From Synechococcus sp. RSCCF101 (GTDB lineage: Bacteria; Cyanobacteriota; Cyanobacteriia; PCC-6307; Cyanobiaceae): 64,000 bases of DNA. This document shows positions 1 to 8,157 of the stretch, piece after piece (the stretch's first letter is position 1; each line of letters starts with the position of its first letter). The stretch covers positions 744,001 to 808,000 of the forward strand of contig NZ_CP035632.1 of the NCBI RefSeq assembly GCF_008807075.1. The letters run 5' to 3'. The position numbers and the translations under genes were made by a program. The notes below the pieces were generated by a model that worked only from the letters and a program-made list of their open reading frames with translations, had not been told where the DNA came from and did no database searches.

Positions 1-1
1 G

Positions 2-70
2 CTGGTGAGCCTGCGCGAGCGGCTGACACGCCTGAGGCGCGGCGTTGCCGGCCCCAGACTCCGTTCGTAG
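2..70 (+). CDS. 3' end of an unidentified gene
   Basis: The window opens inside an open frame that encodes 22 residues rich in Arg and Leu and ends with TAG at 68-70. The composition fits the basic C-terminal tail of a protein whose body lies upstream. It runs in the same direction as the polysaccharide genes that follow, so it may be the preceding gene of that cluster. Too little is visible to name it. Confidence 0.35.
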   Translation: MVSLRERLTRLRRGVAGPRLRS

Positions 71-166
71 CCTGCGGCCAGAGGAGAGGAGAGCATCCTT
101 GAACCGCAGCGATAGGGCCACCGAAGGGGCCTGCGGACCCTCAAAACGCCTCTGCCCGGATCAGCC

Positions 167-610
167 ATGAAGCTGCTGCTGGTCTGCTCGGCGGGAGGAC
201 AGTTCCGGGCGCTGCATCAGCTGACCGACTTCTGGTCGCAGCACGAGCGGGTCTGGGTGACGCTGCCGACGGACGTGACCCGCCATCAGCTCGACGGCGA
301 AACGGTGGTGTGGGCCCACGGCCCCACGCACCGCAACATCCCCAACCTGCTGCGGAACCTCGGCCTGGCCTTCAAGGTGCTGCTACGGGAGCGCCCCGAT
401 CTGGTGATCAGCACCGGAACGGCAGTGGCGGTGCCGTTCATCGGCCTGGCCCGCGTGCTGGGCAGCCGCACGGTGTTCATCGAATCGATCACCCGCACCC
501 GGTCGCTCTCGCTCTCGGCACGCCTCTGCCTGCCCTTTCTCTCCAGGCTCTACGTGCACTGGCCCCAGCTGCAGGCGCTGCACCCCCGCAGCATCCTGAT
601 CGAACACTGA
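167..610 (+). CDS. PssD/Alg14-like glycosyltransferase subunit
   Basis: This 147-residue protein resembles the PssD/Alg14 family, the membrane-anchoring, acceptor-binding half of a two-part GT-B glycosyltransferase used in capsule or exopolysaccharide synthesis. It starts with a beta strand and a glycine loop (MKLLLVCSAGGQFRAL), and an alanine/valine-rich stretch with a STGTAVAVPF motif follows near residues 80-95, as expected for the family. Its partner half (PssE-like) follows after 48 bp, the usual arrangement. The next gene encodes the priming transferase, so a role in building a lipid-linked sugar repeat at the inner membrane is inferred. The sugar specificity cannot be read from sequence. 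Confidence 0.85.
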   Translation: MKLLLVCSAGGQFRALHQLTDFWSQHERVWVTLPTDVTRHQLDGETVVWAHGPTHRNIPNLLRNLGLAFKVLLRERPDLVISTGTAVAVPFIGLARVLGSRTVFIESITRTRSLSLSARLCLPFLSRLYVHWPQLQALHPRSILIEH

Positions 611-658
611 GGTGAACCGGCCCATGAACGGCACTGCACAACCGGAGGCGACGGTCCG

Positions 659-1144
659 ATGATTCTCGTGGCGGCGGGCAACGACCCCTATCCCTTCGAT
701 CGGCTGATGGAGTGGGTCGGCCTGATCATCCAGCGTCAGCTGTTCGGCAGTGAGGTGGTGATCCAGATCGGCCGCTGCGGCGTGATTCCCGAGGGAGCCC
801 GCATCTACCGGGACGTGGACAGTTACCACTTCGACCGCCTGCTGGAGGAGGCGGAGCTGGTGATCAGTCACTGCGGCGAGGATGTGCTCGGCCTGCTGGA
901 GCAGCGGAGCATGCCCTTCGTGCTGGTGCCCCGCGCGGCCCGCTACGGCGAGCAGGTGGACGACCACCAGGTGGAGCTGGGCCGCGCCCTGCAGGAGCTC
1001 GGGGTGCCGGTGGCCTGGAGCCCCACCGACCTGCTGCGCTTCCTGAGCGAGCCCAGGCGCTCCGCCCTCGAGGATCTGCCCAGCCGGTCCTCCGCCTTCC
1101 TGTGCCGCAGCCTCGAGCAGTACGCCGGCCGGATCGAACGATGA
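659..1144 (+). CDS. PssE/Alg13-like glycosyltransferase subunit
   Basis: This 161-residue protein matches the C-terminal catalytic half of GT-B enzymes (glycosyltransferase family 28 C-terminal type, PssE/Alg13). The visible hallmark is LVISHCGEDVLGLLEQ at about residues 82-97, which corresponds to the nucleotide-sugar-binding GG/GE loop, followed by a PFVLVPR strand. The start is supported by a GGAGG 9 bases upstream. It should form one enzyme with the PssD-like protein just before it. Its last four bases overlap the next start (ATGA), which indicates translational coupling to the STAS-sugar transferase. Confidence 0.85.
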   Translation: MILVAAGNDPYPFDRLMEWVGLIIQRQLFGSEVVIQIGRCGVIPEGARIYRDVDSYHFDRLLEEAELVISHCGEDVLGLLEQRSMPFVLVPRAARYGEQVDDHQVELGRALQELGVPVAWSPTDLLRFLSEPRRSALEDLPSRSSAFLCRSLEQYAGRIER

Positions 1145-2136
1145 GCCTGATCCCCGACCATCCCTACCTGGTGAGCGAGGCCGGCGGCAGCCTCATCATC
1201 ACCGTGCCTCAGCTGCTCACCGTCAATGAGGCCGATGCCTTCCGCTCCTTCCTGGAGGAACGACTGAACGGCGCGGAGGGGCTGAAACGCCTGATCCTGG
1301 ATTGCGCCCAGACCCGCATGATCGACAGCAGCGGCGTCGGCTCCCTGGTGATGCTGCTGCGGCGATGCAATCAGGCCGGCCTCGCCATGGAGCTCTGGAG
1401 CGTGAATGACCAGCTGAAGCTGGCACTCTCCCTGGCCGGGCTGGACCAGATGCTGACCCTGGTGGACGGCTCCGATGCCATCACTCAGAGCACGCTGGAC
1501 GCGGTGCCGGAGCGGGGCTCGCTCACCCACCCCTCGGTTCGCTGCTGGCCCAAACGGGTGATCGACGTGGTGGGGTCGGGCATCGGCCTGGTGATCACGG
1601 CTCTGCTGTTCATTCCGATCGCCATCGCCATCCGCTCCGAGGGCAAGGGCCCGATCCTGTTCAGCCAGACCCGCTGCGGGCTGATGGGGCGCCGCTTCCG
1701 GCTGTGGAAGTTCCGCTCGATGGTCACCGATGCCGAGGCGCTGAAGCACACGGTGACCAATCAGGCCAGCGGCGCGATCTTCAAGAACGAGAACGATCCC
1801 CGCATCACCCGGGTCGGGCGGTTTCTGCGCCGCACCAGCCTCGATGAGCTGCCCCAGTTCTGGAATGTCTTCATCGGCGACATGAGCCTGATCGGGACCC
1901 GGCCGCCCACACCCGATGAGGTGGAGATCTACAACGTGCCCGAATGGCGGCGGTTTGATGTGCGGCCCGGCCTCTCCGGTGAGTGGCAGGTGTACGGGCG
2001 CTCCAAAGTCACCAGTTTCGAGGACATCATCGAACTCGATCTGCGCTATCAGCGCCGCTGGAGTTTCAGTTACGACCTGCGCCTGATCGTCCGCACCTTC
2101 CGGGTGCTGCTCTCCAAGCAATCGGGTGCCATGTGA
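1141..2136 (+). CDS. STAS domain fused to a bacterial priming sugar transferase
   Basis: The protein has 331 residues. Residues 1-115 form a STAS (anti-sigma-factor antagonist) domain with the phosphorylation loop IDSSGVGSL at 61-69. Residues 130-331 form a WcaJ/RfbP-type transferase that moves a sugar-1-phosphate from a nucleotide sugar to undecaprenyl phosphate. Its signs are one membrane segment (about 145-165), WKFRSM, a TSLDELPQFWNV loop, the IGTRPPTP motif and a C-terminal RPGLSGEWQVYGR. Joining a phosphorylatable STAS domain to the enzyme that starts polysaccharide synthesis suggests direct control by the RsbW-like kinase encoded next. The start at 1141 follows from the ATGA overlap with the previous gene. 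Confidence 0.9.
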   Translation: MSLIPDHPYLVSEAGGSLIITVPQLLTVNEADAFRSFLEERLNGAEGLKRLILDCAQTRMIDSSGVGSLVMLLRRCNQAGLAMELWSVNDQLKLALSLAGLDQMLTLVDGSDAITQSTLDAVPERGSLTHPSVRCWPKRVIDVVGSGIGLVITALLFIPIAIAIRSEGKGPILFSQTRCGLMGRRFRLWKFRSMVTDAEALKHTVTNQASGAIFKNENDPRITRVGRFLRRTSLDELPQFWNVFIGDMSLIGTRPPTPDEVEIYNVPEWRRFDVRPGLSGEWQVYGRSKVTSFEDIIELDLRYQRRWSFSYDLRLIVRTFRVLLSKQSGAM

Positions 2137-2621
2137 TGGCCCCGCCACCCGAGGGTTCCGGCTGGGTGCTGCGCCGCAGCTTCCCCAGCGACATCGCCGC
2201 CCTGCCCGCGGTGATGGAGTGGCTGAGTGAGGGCCTCAGATCGCGGCTGAGCGGCGCCCTCGTCCTCGAGGCGGAGATCGCCGTGACCGAGATCTTCTCC
2301 AACATCGCCCGCCACGGCCACGCCCACCTGCCGCCGGACACGCCGATCGCGATCGCGGTGACCTGGAGCGAGGCGGCTCTGCTGATCGAGGCCCACTCCC
2401 ATGACGTTCGCTTCGACGTCAGCGAGGAGCTGGAGGAGCGGCGGCGGCTGATGCGCTCCAGCGATTACTCGCCGCTGGAGCATGAGCGCCACTGGGGCCT
2501 TCGAATCCTGGCCAATCTCGTGGACCAGCGCGGCTGGTCGATCGAATCCTGCCTGCCGGATCCCGGCACACGGCTGATCCGGTTGCGCAAGCCATCGCCC
2601 GCGGGGGCCGGACCGGCATGA
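2136..2621 (+). CDS. RsbW-like anti-sigma factor / serine protein kinase
   Basis: This 161-residue protein is a single HATPase_c_2 domain as in RsbW and SpoIIAB, which bind a partner sigma factor or phosphorylate a STAS protein on serine. The N-box is visible as EAEIAVTEIFSNIARHGH at about residues 46-63, with the Glu and Asn that bind Mg-ATP. The G-box region near residues 115-125 reads HWGLRILANLVD. The start overlaps the stop of the STAS-transferase (TGATG), so the two are made together. The most likely substrate is that STAS domain, or the separate STAS proteins in this window; this is inferred from position. No PP2C phosphatase is present nearby. Confidence 0.85.
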   Translation: MAPPPEGSGWVLRRSFPSDIAALPAVMEWLSEGLRSRLSGALVLEAEIAVTEIFSNIARHGHAHLPPDTPIAIAVTWSEAALLIEAHSHDVRFDVSEELEERRRLMRSSDYSPLEHERHWGLRILANLVDQRGWSIESCLPDPGTRLIRLRKPSPAGAGPA

Positions 2622-4108
2622 CAGCCAACCTGCGGGCCGTCCTCGGGCTGAACCTGCTGCTGGCCGGCGTCGTGGTGGCGATGGGACTCACCGGGGATGT
2701 GCTGCTGCCCCTGGCCTGGCCGGTCAGCGGCATCTGCGTCGGTCTCCATCTGGCGAAGGGCCGACCCGCCTGGGTCCACACCCTGCCCGGCATCTGGGTG
2801 GGCACGGTGCTCTCGATGGCCAGCCGCGCCGACAGCTGGACCCGTTCGCCCCTCAGCCTCGCGGCCGCCAGCCTGGTGACCGCAGCCTGCGTGCTCGAGT
2901 CGCTGCTGAGTCAACGCTTCACGCTGCGCAGGCCGGGGCGCGACGGTTCCCCGGACGCCGCCCCGCTCGACATCCGCTCGCTGGTGCTGCGCTCCGGACC
3001 GCTGGCCGGCCTGGCCGGAGCGGCCGTCGGCTGGCTGGCCCTCAGCCTGCAGCTCGGGGCGGCGGCCGGCAGCGTGGCCTACGGCCAGCTGTTCATCATC
3101 CGCCTCACGGCCATCTATCTGCTGGCGCCACTGTTCCTGATGCGCGCTTCCGACCGGCGGGTTCTGGTGGCGGACCTGCCCAGGCTGAGCGCCTCGGCCC
3201 TGCTGGTGTTCGGCGTGGTGGTGGCCGTGGTGCAGAACGAGGCCCTGCGCACGCCCCTGGTGCTGCTGCTGCCGGTGCTGGCCCTGTTTCTGGCCTTCCG
3301 GGCCTCCCTCTACAGCCTCTGCTGCGAATTCACCCTCGTGGGCCTGCTGCTTGTGCTCCTGGCGGCGCTACCGGCGGGGAGCCTGCCGGGCAACTGGATG
3401 CTGACCGACAGCGAACCGCTGCTCGGCACCCTGACCCTGGTGGTGTCGCTGTTTCTCTACGCCTTCATCGTTCTCGACATGGCGACCGCCCATGCCGCCC
3501 GGATGGCGGCGGCCTCGGAGGACAGCCATCTGCTGGCGACCCTGGTGGAGAGCAAGACACGCGAACTGCGCCAGGCGCATGACCGGCTCGAGCGGCTGGA
3601 GTGGGAGCTGCGCGGACTCACGCTCGAACGGGAGCAGGATGCGGGGGTGGAGCCCGGCTCCCTCCTGCTGCCCCGCGGCCTGTTCCTCGGCCTGGGAGAG
3701 CATCTGCTGCACCTGTCCCGCAGGCGTGGCGACGCGCTGTCGCTGCTCATGCTCCGCTTCGCTCCGGGCACGGCCCTGAAGCAGGAGGCCGCCGATGGTC
3801 CGTCGGTGCCGGGAGCGCTGGAGGCAACTCTGAAGCCCCTCTCGGAAGAACTGGGCCCGGAGGCCCTGATCGGCCGCCTCGATCTGTGCACTGTCGGGGT
3901 GCTGCTGCCCCGATTCAGCCGCAATGAGGCCGAAGCGCTGCTGACTCGGCTCTGCCGTCGCCTGAGTGGTGCCGAGGCCGGGGATGGGCTGAGCCTGCTG
4001 GAGACCGGCTGCACCACAGCGGAGCTGGGGTCCCCGGCTGCAGCCGAGGGCGGGGAGCCGGGGATGCGGGCCCTGATGGCCGGGCTGCTCTGCCGGCCGG
4101 TGCGCTGA
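2618..4108 (+). CDS. Membrane sensor protein with MASE1-like region and degenerate GGDEF-like C-terminus
   Basis: This 496-residue protein overlaps the previous gene by ATGA. Residues 1-295 contain about eight to nine hydrophobic segments resembling MASE1 sensor regions. A predicted coiled coil follows at about 310-345, in a stretch rich in Glu and Arg. The last 150 residues have the layout of a GGDEF domain (LLLPRGLFLGL, then RLDLCTVGVLLPRFSRNEAE) but the GGDEF signature itself is absent, so diguanylate cyclase activity is not expected. Its place behind the kinase suggests it passes an envelope signal to the partner-switch module. The family assignment of the membrane part is tentative. Confidence 0.75.
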   Translation: MTANLRAVLGLNLLLAGVVVAMGLTGDVLLPLAWPVSGICVGLHLAKGRPAWVHTLPGIWVGTVLSMASRADSWTRSPLSLAAASLVTAACVLESLLSQRFTLRRPGRDGSPDAAPLDIRSLVLRSGPLAGLAGAAVGWLALSLQLGAAAGSVAYGQLFIIRLTAIYLLAPLFLMRASDRRVLVADLPRLSASALLVFGVVVAVVQNEALRTPLVLLLPVLALFLAFRASLYSLCCEFTLVGLLLVLLAALPAGSLPGNWMLTDSEPLLGTLTLVVSLFLYAFIVLDMATAHAARMAAASEDSHLLATLVESKTRELRQAHDRLERLEWELRGLTLEREQDAGVEPGSLLLPRGLFLGLGEHLLHLSRRRGDALSLLMLRFAPGTALKQEAADGPSVPGALEATLKPLSEELGPEALIGRLDLCTVGVLLPRFSRNEAEALLTRLCRRLSGAEAGDGLSLLETGCTTAELGSPAAAEGGEPGMRALMAGLLCRPVR

Positions 4109-4112
4109 TCGA

Positions 4113-4430
4113 TCAGCCGCCTGCTTTGAGCAGGTCGGCGGTGCCGGTGATCTCCAGCAGCATCTCCATCTGCCTGGGGATGTTGATCAGCTTCAGAACC
4201 GTGCCCTTCTCGCAGAGGGCATTGCGGAACTGGATCAGGGATCCGAAACCACGGCTGTCCATGAAGCTGATCGCCCCGCAGTCGAGCTCGATCGTGGACG
4301 CTCCGCCGGAGATGGCCTCCTCGGCCAACGTGCTTAGGGTGTCGCTGTCTCCGAGGCCGAGGCCGGGATCGGCCAGCACCCGTGCCACATCCGCGGCGGA
4401 TTCGGAACCCTGCGCACCGCTGGCGGTCAT
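4113..4430 (-). CDS. STAS-domain protein (anti-sigma factor antagonist type)
   Basis: A 105-residue single STAS domain on the opposite strand, ending 4 bp from the stop of the membrane sensor gene. The core shows ASTIELDCGAISFMDSRGFG at 44-63. In RsbV and SpoIIAA this loop reads DSSG and the second serine is phosphorylated; here that position is Arg60, with Ser59 still present. The protein could be insensitive to the kinase or use Ser59. It probably belongs to the same partner-switching module as the kinase at 2136-2621, but the true partner is unknown. Confidence 0.85.
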   Translation of the reverse strand: MTASGAQGSESAADVARVLADPGLGLGDSDTLSTLAEEAISGGASTIELDCGAISFMDSRGFGSLIQFRNALCEKGTVLKLINIPRQMEMLLEITGTADLLKAGG

Positions 4431-4537
4431 TGCGGAGCCGACGTCTGGGCTGATCGTAGTCAGCGGGGCCTGGATATGCCCGACCGCTGCCTGGGGAGCC
4501 TGCGGTTGACCGGCTGAGGCGACCGGAAGAAATCAAT

Positions 4538-4610
4538 CGGAGCGGCGGGATTTGAACCCACGACCCCCACTACCCCAAAGTGGTGCGCTACCAAGCTGCG
4601 CTACGCCCCG
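4538..4610 (-). tRNA. tRNA-Pro(GGG)
   Basis: The minus strand folds into a complete 73-nt cloverleaf. The acceptor arms CGGGGCG and CGCTCCG pair over seven bases with one G-U. The D arm has GCGC/GCGC, the anticodon stem is CCACT/AGTGG around the loop TTGGGGT, giving anticodon GGG, and the T arm has GTGGG-TTCAAAT-CCCGC. CCA is not encoded. It reads proline CCC/CCU codons. Confidence 0.95.
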
Positions 4611-4624
4611 ATGAGGGGAAGCTA

Positions 4625-5035
4625 TCACAGCGATCTGCGCTGCCGGGAGCGGGCCTGACCCATGGCCGCCAGGCGTCTGAGAGGCCCCGGTGGACGACTC
4701 AGACGGGTCAGCGGCCGCAGCAGTCGCTGCTGCAGCGCCTCGCGCCCCATGGAGGCATACCCCCCCACCCGCAGACGCCGCGCCAGCTGCCGCAGTTCGG
4801 CCAGGCTCATGGCCGCCAGCCTCAGTTCCGGGATCCGGCCCCAGGCCGCCGCTGTGACCGGCAGGGCCGAGCCGACGCGGCAATCCCGGAAACCCTGCAG
4901 CGTGCCGCCGGCCATCCATTCAGGAATCAGCACCATCAGCACCGCCACCAGGCCGTAGAGCTGGACCAGGCCGCGCGGCAGGGGGTGAAACCGGCGCGAC
5001 CCGCCTGGGGCGGCCGGCAGCTGGCGATCCGTCAT
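4625..5035 (-). CDS. Conserved cyanobacterial-type membrane protein with Rho_N-like end
   Basis: This 136-residue protein has one clear membrane segment at about residues 23-40 (LVQLYGLVAVLMVLIPEW). Its C-terminal third, starting around residue 77 (LAELRQLARRLRVGGYASMG), looks like the Rho_N/SAP-type helix-loop-helix found in several small cyanobacterial proteins, and the tail is strongly basic. No enzymatic motif is visible. It sits between tRNA-Pro and a small membrane protein gene on the same strand. Function unknown. Confidence 0.7.
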   Translation of the reverse strand: MTDRQLPAAPGGSRRFHPLPRGLVQLYGLVAVLMVLIPEWMAGGTLQGFRDCRVGSALPVTAAAWGRIPELRLAAMSLAELRQLARRLRVGGYASMGREALQQRLLRPLTRLSRPPGPLRRLAAMGQARSRQRRSL

Positions 5036-5054
5036 CGGTGGCCGTCCGGCGGGG

Positions 5055-5237
5055 TCACACCGCGGTCGGGCGGGAGTGGAGCCGGGTCAGGGGCGGGGCA
5101 TCCGCTCCACCGTCCTTCCAGAGCATCGGCAGAGGTGGCTCACCGCCCTGCCGGGCCACCAGTGCGGCCAGCAGAAAACACACACCCACGGTTCCCGCCA
5201 GCAGAAGCAACACGATCCGATCCGGCAGGGGAGTCAT
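5055..5237 (-). CDS. Small single-pass membrane protein, unknown
   Basis: A 60-residue reading frame with one strong hydrophobic segment at residues 8-26 (VLLLLAGTVGVCFLLAALV) and a polar C-terminus. It ends 19 bp before the start of the next minus-strand gene, so the two may be cotranscribed. The start lies 21 bp from the proposed start of the divergent hydrolase gene. No family is recognised; it is kept because the hydrophobic segment and the spacing look like a real gene. Confidence 0.55.
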   Translation of the reverse strand: MTPLPDRIVLLLLAGTVGVCFLLAALVARQGGEPPLPMLWKDGGADAPPLTRLHSRPTAV

Positions 5238-5258
5238 GCGGTGCGATCCCTCGGCGCC

Positions 5259-6197
5259 ATGCTTGCATCCACATCACCGTTTCGCGACCCCACGGCCATG
5301 CAGGCCACCACCCTGTCCCGAAAGACGGATCTGGGGCTCAGCCAGGCCCGGCTGGTGGGCGATCCGACCCAAGGGCCGGACCCCTGGCTGGCGATCCATC
5401 CCATCGGGGTGGGGCTCTCCTCGGCCTTCTGGGACCGCTTCCTCGAGGCCGGCAGCCGCCGGAACTGGCCGGGCGCCGTGCTGCTGCCGGATCTGCTCGG
5501 CTGCGGAGCCTCCAGCTGCCCGCGCCTGCCGCTCACACCACGCCAGTGGGCCGAACCCCTGGCCCTGCATCTGCGCGGCGACCTGCAGCGCCCCTCGCTC
5601 CTGCTCGTTCAGGGCGCGTCCCTGCCGATCGCCCTGGAGCTGCAGCGACTGGAACCGGAGCTGGTGTCGGGCCTGGTGCTGTTCGGTCCGCCGGCCTGGC
5701 GGGTGATGAGTCAGCCGATGCCGGAGCGGCTGGCGCGGCTTCTCTGGAACGGCTGGTTCAGCGGGCCGCTCGGCGCCCTCTTCTACCGCTGGGCCCGACG
5801 CCGGGCCTTCCTGAGCTCCTTCTCGGAACGCCAGCTCTTCGCCCGTCCCGACGATGTGGACGACGCCTGGCTGGCCATGCTCGAGCAGGGTGCGGCCGAC
5901 ATGGAGACCCGCTGGGCCGTGTTCGCCTTCCTGGCCGGCTTCTGGCGAGGTGACTATGTGCCCCAGATGACCTCACTGAACACGCCGGTGCTGGCCCTCT
6001 TCGGCGAGGAGGCCTCGGCCATCAGCCGCAGGGGCCGGCGGGAGAGCCTGGAGGAGAAGGCCGCGTTCTACGAGGAGCGGCTGCCTGGAGCGGTCTCACG
6101 GCTGCTGCCGGGGCGCAACGTACTGCCCTGGGAATCGGCGTCCGCCAGCCTGGACGCGGTGACCGCGTGGCTGAGCGAACGCCGCCAGAGCACGTAG
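5259..6197 (+). CDS. Alpha/beta hydrolase fold protein
   Basis: A protein of about 312 residues with the strand order of alpha/beta hydrolases. It has a WLAIHPIGVGLSSAFWDRF oxyanion-type region, a LLLPDLLGCGASSC segment that matches the usual D-x-x-G-x-G-x-S, a nucleophile-elbow position read as VQGASLP, and a late LALFGEE strand. The elbow lacks an unmistakable G-x-S-x-G, so the catalytic serine is uncertain. The start could also be the ATG at 5298, where similarity to the fold begins. The last 130 bases overlap the convergent transporter gene. Substrate unknown. Confidence 0.78.
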   Translation: MLASTSPFRDPTAMQATTLSRKTDLGLSQARLVGDPTQGPDPWLAIHPIGVGLSSAFWDRFLEAGSRRNWPGAVLLPDLLGCGASSCPRLPLTPRQWAEPLALHLRGDLQRPSLLLVQGASLPIALELQRLEPELVSGLVLFGPPAWRVMSQPMPERLARLLWNGWFSGPLGALFYRWARRRAFLSSFSERQLFARPDDVDDAWLAMLEQGAADMETRWAVFAFLAGFWRGDYVPQMTSLNTPVLALFGEEASAISRRGRRESLEEKAAFYEERLPGAVSRLLPGRNVLPWESASASLDAVTAWLSERRQST

Positions 6198-7051
6198 GGG
6201 CCGATCGTGAGCATCATCACCACCCCGTAGACCGCTGAGGGAAGGCTGTAGGGGCTGAGTGCCGCTGCCGGACCGGTGCCGGCCCCCGTGGCCGCTGCGG
6301 TGGCTGTCGCCAGCACAGCGCCCACTGCGATTCCGACGGTGCCGTTCTGGAAGCCGCTCTCGATGGCCACCGTGCTCACCTGCGGCACCGGCAGGGCCAT
6401 GGCGCCGGCCACCAGGGTGCCGATGGCGAGCATCACCAGGTTGAGCAGCAGCAGCAGGGGAGCCAGCCGGCCGAGCTGCGCCATCAGCGTGGACCACTGG
6501 CTGATGATCGTGATCAGCAGGATCAGGGCGAACAGGCCGTTGGCCACGGGCGTAAAACGGCGTTCCAGCCCCAGGGCCAGCGACGGCCGCATGCGGTGCA
6601 GCGCCACCCCCAGGACCACGGGAATGGTGGTCATGGCGAACATGCGCAGGCTGAGCCCCGCCACCGAGACCTGCGGCAGGCCGCCGTCGGTCAGGAGCGG
6701 TGCGGTGGTCTGAAGGATCAGAGGCAGGCTCACGCTGGTGATCAGGCTGGCCAGGGCGGTGAAGGAGATCGAGAGGGCCACGTCTCCGCGCGCCAGCTTC
6801 GTCATCACGTTGGAGGTGATGCCGCCGGGGCAGCAGGCCAGGATCAGCACCCCCACGGCCAGCTCACCGCGCAGGCCGCTGAGCTGGATCAGGGCCAGGG
6901 CCACCAGCGGCAGCAGCACCACCTGAGACAGCACACCGGCCAGGAGGGGACGCGGCCGACGCAGGGCGAAACGGAAGTCAGCGCCCGTGAGACCGAGGCC
7001 CAGGGTGGCCATGATGAAGGCCAGCGCCAGGGGCAGGGCGACGGTGAACAC
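6068..7051 (-). CDS. Bile acid:sodium symporter (BASS) family transporter
   Basis: This 327-residue protein has eight to ten hydrophobic segments and the typical BASS motifs: LACCPGGITSNVMTKLARGD at about residues 72-91 and AIESGFQNGTVGIAVG at about 227-242, both part of the sodium-binding crossover. Family members move organic acids with sodium across the inner membrane; the substrate here is not evident. The last roughly 45 residues are hydrophilic and lie in the 130-bp overlap with the convergent hydrolase gene. It is the last gene of a minus-strand group with msrA. Confidence 0.88.
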   Translation of the reverse strand: MFTVALPLALAFIMATLGLGLTGADFRFALRRPRPLLAGVLSQVVLLPLVALALIQLSGLRGELAVGVLILACCPGGITSNVMTKLARGDVALSISFTALASLITSVSLPLILQTTAPLLTDGGLPQVSVAGLSLRMFAMTTIPVVLGVALHRMRPSLALGLERRFTPVANGLFALILLITIISQWSTLMAQLGRLAPLLLLLNLVMLAIGTLVAGAMALPVPQVSTVAIESGFQNGTVGIAVGAVLATATAAATGAGTGPAAALSPYSLPSAVYGVVMMLTIGPYVLWRRSLSHAVTASRLADADSQGSTLRPGSSRETAPGSRSS

Positions 7052-7062
7052 GGGCGGAAGCC

Positions 7063-7782
7063 TCAGACGCTGATCGGGGCATTGTCACCGCGCAGCACGC
7101 AGTGCTGAACGGACCAGTCGAAGTGATCCCAGACGGAGGCCGGCAGGCGGTAGTCGGAACCGGGGAAGGACCCGAGCGGCTGGCCGCTGGGCTGCGCCGA
7201 GCAGTAGGGCCGGCTGCCCGGCTTGGCCAGGTACTGCTGGTGATAGGCCTCGGCGAAGTAGAAGGTCCTGTCGGCCGCGATCTCGGTGGTGATCGCCGGG
7301 TAGCCCTTCGCGCCGAGGGCGGCCTGATAAGCGTCCCGGCTGGCCAGGGCCAGCTCCTGCTGGCGCGGGCTGAAGGTGAAGATCGCCGATCGGTACTGGC
7401 TGCCGCGGTCGTTGCCCTGACGGTCCCCCTGGGTGGGGTCGTGGCACTCCCAGAAGAGCTTCAGCAGATCGCTGAAATCCAGCGCATCACTGGTCCACAC
7501 CACGCGGACCACCTCCGAATGGCCGGTGAGGCCGCTGCAGACCTCGTCGTAGGTGGGATTGGGAACCTGACCGCCGGCGTAACCCACGGCGGTGCTCACC
7601 ACGCCCGGAAGGCGCCAGAAGCCCTTCTCCGCCCCCCAGAAGCAGCCGCAGCCGAAGAGCACCTCCTCCTGCCCGGGCCCCGGAGGCGCCTGGATCGGTG
7701 TGCCCAGAACGGCATGGCGCTCGGCGGTGGGGATGGCCGTGGCGCGACCCGCGGGGGGCTGGCCCAGGAAACGGGCAAACAT
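7063..7782 (-). CDS. msrA: Peptide-methionine (S)-S-oxide reductase MsrA
   Basis: A 239-residue MsrA that repairs methionine-S-sulfoxide in proteins. The active-site motif GCFWG is at 46-50 with catalytic Cys47, followed by VGYAGG and the TGHSEVVRV strand. The YHQQYL motif near residue 194 is also typical, and a later Cys near residue 205 (PYCSAQ) is a candidate resolving residue. The extra 40 residues at the N-terminus are usual for cyanobacterial MsrA. It is 11 bp upstream of the BASS transporter gene. Confidence 0.95.
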   Translation of the reverse strand: MFARFLGQPPAGRATAIPTAERHAVLGTPIQAPPGPGQEEVLFGCGCFWGAEKGFWRLPGVVSTAVGYAGGQVPNPTYDEVCSGLTGHSEVVRVVWTSDALDFSDLLKLFWECHDPTQGDRQGNDRGSQYRSAIFTFSPRQQELALASRDAYQAALGAKGYPAITTEIAADRTFYFAEAYHQQYLAKPGSRPYCSAQPSGQPLGSFPGSDYRLPASVWDHFDWSVQHCVLRGDNAPISV

Positions 7783-7835
7783 GAAACCGGCTCCGGAAGA
7801 TGGGGTCTGACCCTAGGAATGGCGCCGGAACCGCG

Positions 7836-8108
7836 TCAGGACGGCTCTCCCTCCCTCGCCTCCAGGGCGATGTGGTTCAGGAGCGTGGTCGTGAAGGCGA
7901 AGAGGAGGAAGGGCAGCGAGAGCACCAGGATCAGGCCCACCCCCACCAGAGCGAACAGGGGACGGCTCGAGCCCATCAGGGCCAGACCGGCGGCGAGGCT
8001 GGCGAAGATCACCAGCATCCAGAGCATGATCTGGCCGTAGATGTCCCCGAAGGTCAGGGTGCAGCGGACGTTGAACGCGGAGGGGTTGAAGGCCTTGGTG
8101 GACTCCAT
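7836..8108 (-). CDS. Small two-pass membrane protein, conserved-type
   Basis: A 90-residue protein with two hydrophobic segments at about residues 27-45 and 50-77, a short polar N-terminus and an acidic tail. It starts 49 bp after the stop of the ABC exporter gene and precedes msrA, all on the minus strand. No catalytic motif is visible. The compact layout suggests a real member of the transcription unit, function unknown. Confidence 0.7.
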   Translation of the reverse strand: MESTKAFNPSAFNVRCTLTFGDIYGQIMLWMLVIFASLAAGLALMGSSRPLFALVGVGLILVLSLPFLLFAFTTTLLNHIALEAREGEPS

Positions 8109-8157
8109 CGCGGGCCGGGCAGAGAGCTCCAGTGAAGCCGGTTGAGGGCCTGCTGCA

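Noticed and set aside
3655-4108. Active diguanylate cyclase at the end of the membrane sensor
   Set aside because: The GG(D/E)EF signature is missing, so catalytic activity cannot be supported.
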